Shown one piece after another: positions 5,487 through 6,859 of a stretch of DNA of 6,859 nt; position 1 is the stretch's first letter; each line of letters starts with the position of its first letter. A program made the position numbers and the translations under genes. The notes under the pieces were generated by a model. That model saw nothing but the letters and a program-made list of their open reading frames with translations. It was not told the DNA's origin and searched no databases. This stretch comes from Clostridium sp. CAG:253 (GTDB taxonomy: Bacteria; Bacillota; Clostridia; Lachnospirales; Lachnospiraceae), in assembly GCA_000436755.1 (NCBI GenBank), contig FR887324.1, positions 30,771 to 37,629 on the forward strand, in the 5' to 3' direction.

Positions 5487-6635
5487 ATGACAAACAGCGA
5501 AAAAGCTATTGCACTTCACAAAGAATGGAACGGAAAAATTGACACGACACCTAAATGTCATGTGAAATCAAGAGAAGACCTTGCTATCGCATATACCCCC
5601 GGTGTTGCTGAGCCTTGTAAAATAATTGCTAAGGACAAAAAAGAAGCTTACAACTATACCATCAAATCTAATACCGTCGCCGTTGTTTCCGACGGAAGTG
5701 CTGTTCTTGGTTTAGGCAATATAGGTCCTGAGGCTGCTATGCCTGTTATGGAAGGGAAGGCTGTTTTATTCAAGGAGTTTGGTGATGTCAATGCATTCCC
5801 TATCTGCCTTGATACTCAGGATACAGAAGAAATTATTAAAACCGTAATAAATATTGCCCCTGCTTTCGGCGGTATCAACCTTGAAGATATATCCGCTCCA
5901 AGATGTTTTGAGATAGAGACAAGATTAAAAGAGGCTCTTGATATTCCTGTTTTCCATGATGACCAGCATGGTACTGCCATCGTTGTTCTCGCAGGTATAA
6001 TCAATGGTCTTAAAGTTGTCGGAAAAACAAAAGAAGAATGCCATGTTGTTGTAAACGGTGCCGGTTCTGCCGGAGTTGCAATCACAAAACTTCTTCTCCG
6101 CTATGGTTTTAAAGATGTTGTGATGTGTGACAAATCAGGTATTCTCAGCAAAACAAGCGATGAACTCAACTGGATGCAGAAAGAAATGATGGAAGTCACA
6201 AACCTTACCGGCAAGACAGGCACTCTCGCAGATGCCCTTAAAGGTGCAGACATATTTGTCGGTGTATCGGCTCCAGGTATCGTTTCCGAAGAAATGGTTA
6301 AAAGCATGAATAAAGATGCAATTCTCTTTGCTATGGCAAATCCTGTTCCTGAAATCATGCCTGACGTTGCAAAGAAGGCAGGTGCAAGAGTTGTCGGAAC
6401 AGGCCGTTCAGATTTCCCTAACCAGGTAAACAATGTTGTTGCATTCCCAGGTATTTTCAAAGGCGCACTTGAAGGCCACGCAAAACAGATTACTGAGGAA
6501 ATGAAACTTGCAGCAGCTCTTGCAATCGCAGGTCTTGTAGATGAAAAAGACTTAAATGAGGACAACATCATGCCTGAAGCCTTTGACCCTCGTGTTGCAA
6601 AAGTAGTTTCTGAAGCAGTAAAGGCAAATATCTAA
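5487..6635 (+). CDS. malic enzyme (malate dehydrogenase, oxaloacetate-decarboxylating)
   Basis: The 382-residue enzyme oxidatively decarboxylates malate to pyruvate and CO2, reducing NAD(P). It is the short bacterial type, without the C-terminal phosphotransacetylase-like domain of MaeB. Visible catalytic features: AYTPGVAEP with Tyr36, MEGKAVLFK with Lys91, the metal-binding Glu133-Asp134 in NLEDISAP and Asp159 in FHDDQHGTA, and the nucleotide-binding loop NGAGSAG (191-197). Asp216 follows the second strand of the Rossmann fold (MCDKSG), which suggests NAD rather than NADP preference, though this is not decisive. MANPVPEI and [17 protein letters not shown], the latter with conserved Asn residues, complete the family pattern. 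GGAGG lies about 9 nt before ATG 5487. It has its own promoter, divergent from the gntR operon, and is followed after 4 bp by a radical SAM gene. It probably links malate to pyruvate in central metabolism. Confidence 0.96.
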   Translation: MTNSEKAIALHKEWNGKIDTTPKCHVKSREDLAIAYTPGVAEPCKIIAKDKKEAYNYTIKSNTVAVVSDGSAVLGLGNIGPEAAMPVMEGKAVLFKEFGDVNAFPICLDTQDTEEIIKTVINIAPAFGGINLEDISAPRCFEIETRLKEALDIPVFHDDQHGTAIVVLAGIINGLKVVGKTKEECHVVVNGAGSAGVAITKLLLRYGFKDVVMCDKSGILSKTSDELNWMQKEMMEVTNLTGKTGTLADALKGADIFVGVSAPGIVSEEMVKSMNKDAILFAMANPVPEIMPDVAKKAGARVVGTGRSDFPNQVNNVVAFPGIFKGALEGHAKQITEEMKLAAALAIAGLVDEKDLNEDNIMPEAFDPRVAKVVSEAVKANI

Positions 6636-6639
6636 TCTG

Positions 6640-6859
6640 ATGAGAAAAAATAAATCAATCAAAAGATGGGGTGAAAAACCTTATTACTCTCTTGATTATT
6701 ACTTAAAGGAAACATTTGGCGAAAAAACATATAAAGTTGCCCTTGACGGAGGCATGAGCTGTCCAAACCGTGACGGCACTGTCTCCACAGGCGGCTGTAT
6801 ATTTTGCAGCAATGGCGGTTCAGGTGATTTTGCAACCCTGAAAAATGCCAACAATGATG
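6640..6859 (+). CDS. YhcC-like (TIGR01212 family) radical SAM protein, 5' part only
   Basis: The frame opens at ATG 6640-6642 and runs off the window after 73 complete codons. The fragment contains [19 protein letters not shown], then CPNRDGT (41-47) and GGCIFC (51-56), giving C41-x11-C53-x2-C56, and GSGDFA. This is the wider-spaced cysteine triad of the YhcC/TIGR01212 radical SAM group, expected to bind a 4Fe-4S cluster and cleave S-adenosylmethionine. The reaction of this family is not established to my knowledge. No good SD is visible close to the ATG, and the gene lies 4 bp after the malic enzyme stop, so translation probably depends on ribosomes finishing that gene. The start choice is therefore less certain than the family call. 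Confidence 0.88.
   Translation, partial: MRKNKSIKRWGEKPYYSLDYYLKETFGEKTYKVALDGGMSCPNRDGTVSTGGCIFCSNGGSGDFATLKNANND

Noticed and set aside
6101..6571. A 156-codon minus-strand frame inside the malic enzyme gene
   Set aside because: It lies fully antisense to a well-conserved enzyme, has no convincing SD or family resemblance, and its Ser/Ala/Pro-rich composition is what reverse-strand reading gives.

Overview
The window looks like chromosomal DNA of a low-GC Firmicute, most likely a clostridium of the Lachnospiraceae type. The DNA is A+T-rich, SD sequences are strong (AGGAGG, GGGAGG), sigma-A-like promoters are recognisable, and rho, rpmE and a DUF1385 (YqhQ-like) gene sit together, an order common in Clostridia, where prmC and prfA often follow. 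The lineage is inferred from gene order and protein character; no search was run. Nothing looks mobile: no transposase, integrase, tRNA, rRNA or CRISPR array.

Layout. Six genes lie on the minus strand. Reading in their direction of transcription (right to left) they are a YtrA-type GntR repressor (5274-4909), an ABC ATPase (4891-4199), its membrane permease (4205-3402), rho (3208-1394), rpmE (1164-958), and a DUF1385 membrane protein (830 to beyond the left edge). Two genes lie on the plus strand: a malic enzyme (5487-6635) and, 4 bp behind it, the start of a YhcC-like radical SAM protein that runs off the right edge. The longest gene-free stretches are about 190-230 bp (1165-1393, 3209-3401, 5275-5486), and each carries regulatory sequence.

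How the parts work together. The gntR-ATPase-permease genes form a tight operon (17-bp gap, then a 7-bp overlap). It is probably self-repressed through an 11-bp perfect inverted repeat placed just downstream of the operon's -10 box. The divergent malic enzyme has its own extended -10 promoter, and its leader holds an 18-bp perfect palindrome that reads as an intrinsic terminator on the opposite strand. rho and rpmE each have a plausible promoter, and rpmE ends in a clear intrinsic terminator.

The most notable points are: (1) Rho carries a long Asn/Gln/Tyr/Gly-rich, prion-like insert before its RNA-binding domain; (2) a 14-bp perfect inverted repeat pairs the rho ribosome-binding site with the -35 region of the putative rho promoter; (3) a two-hairpin leader lies in front of rpmE and could be an L31 autoregulatory leader; (4) the repressor gene has a TTG start that overlaps a six-codon ATG reading frame. 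These are variations on known systems. I did not find a wholly new multi-gene system here.
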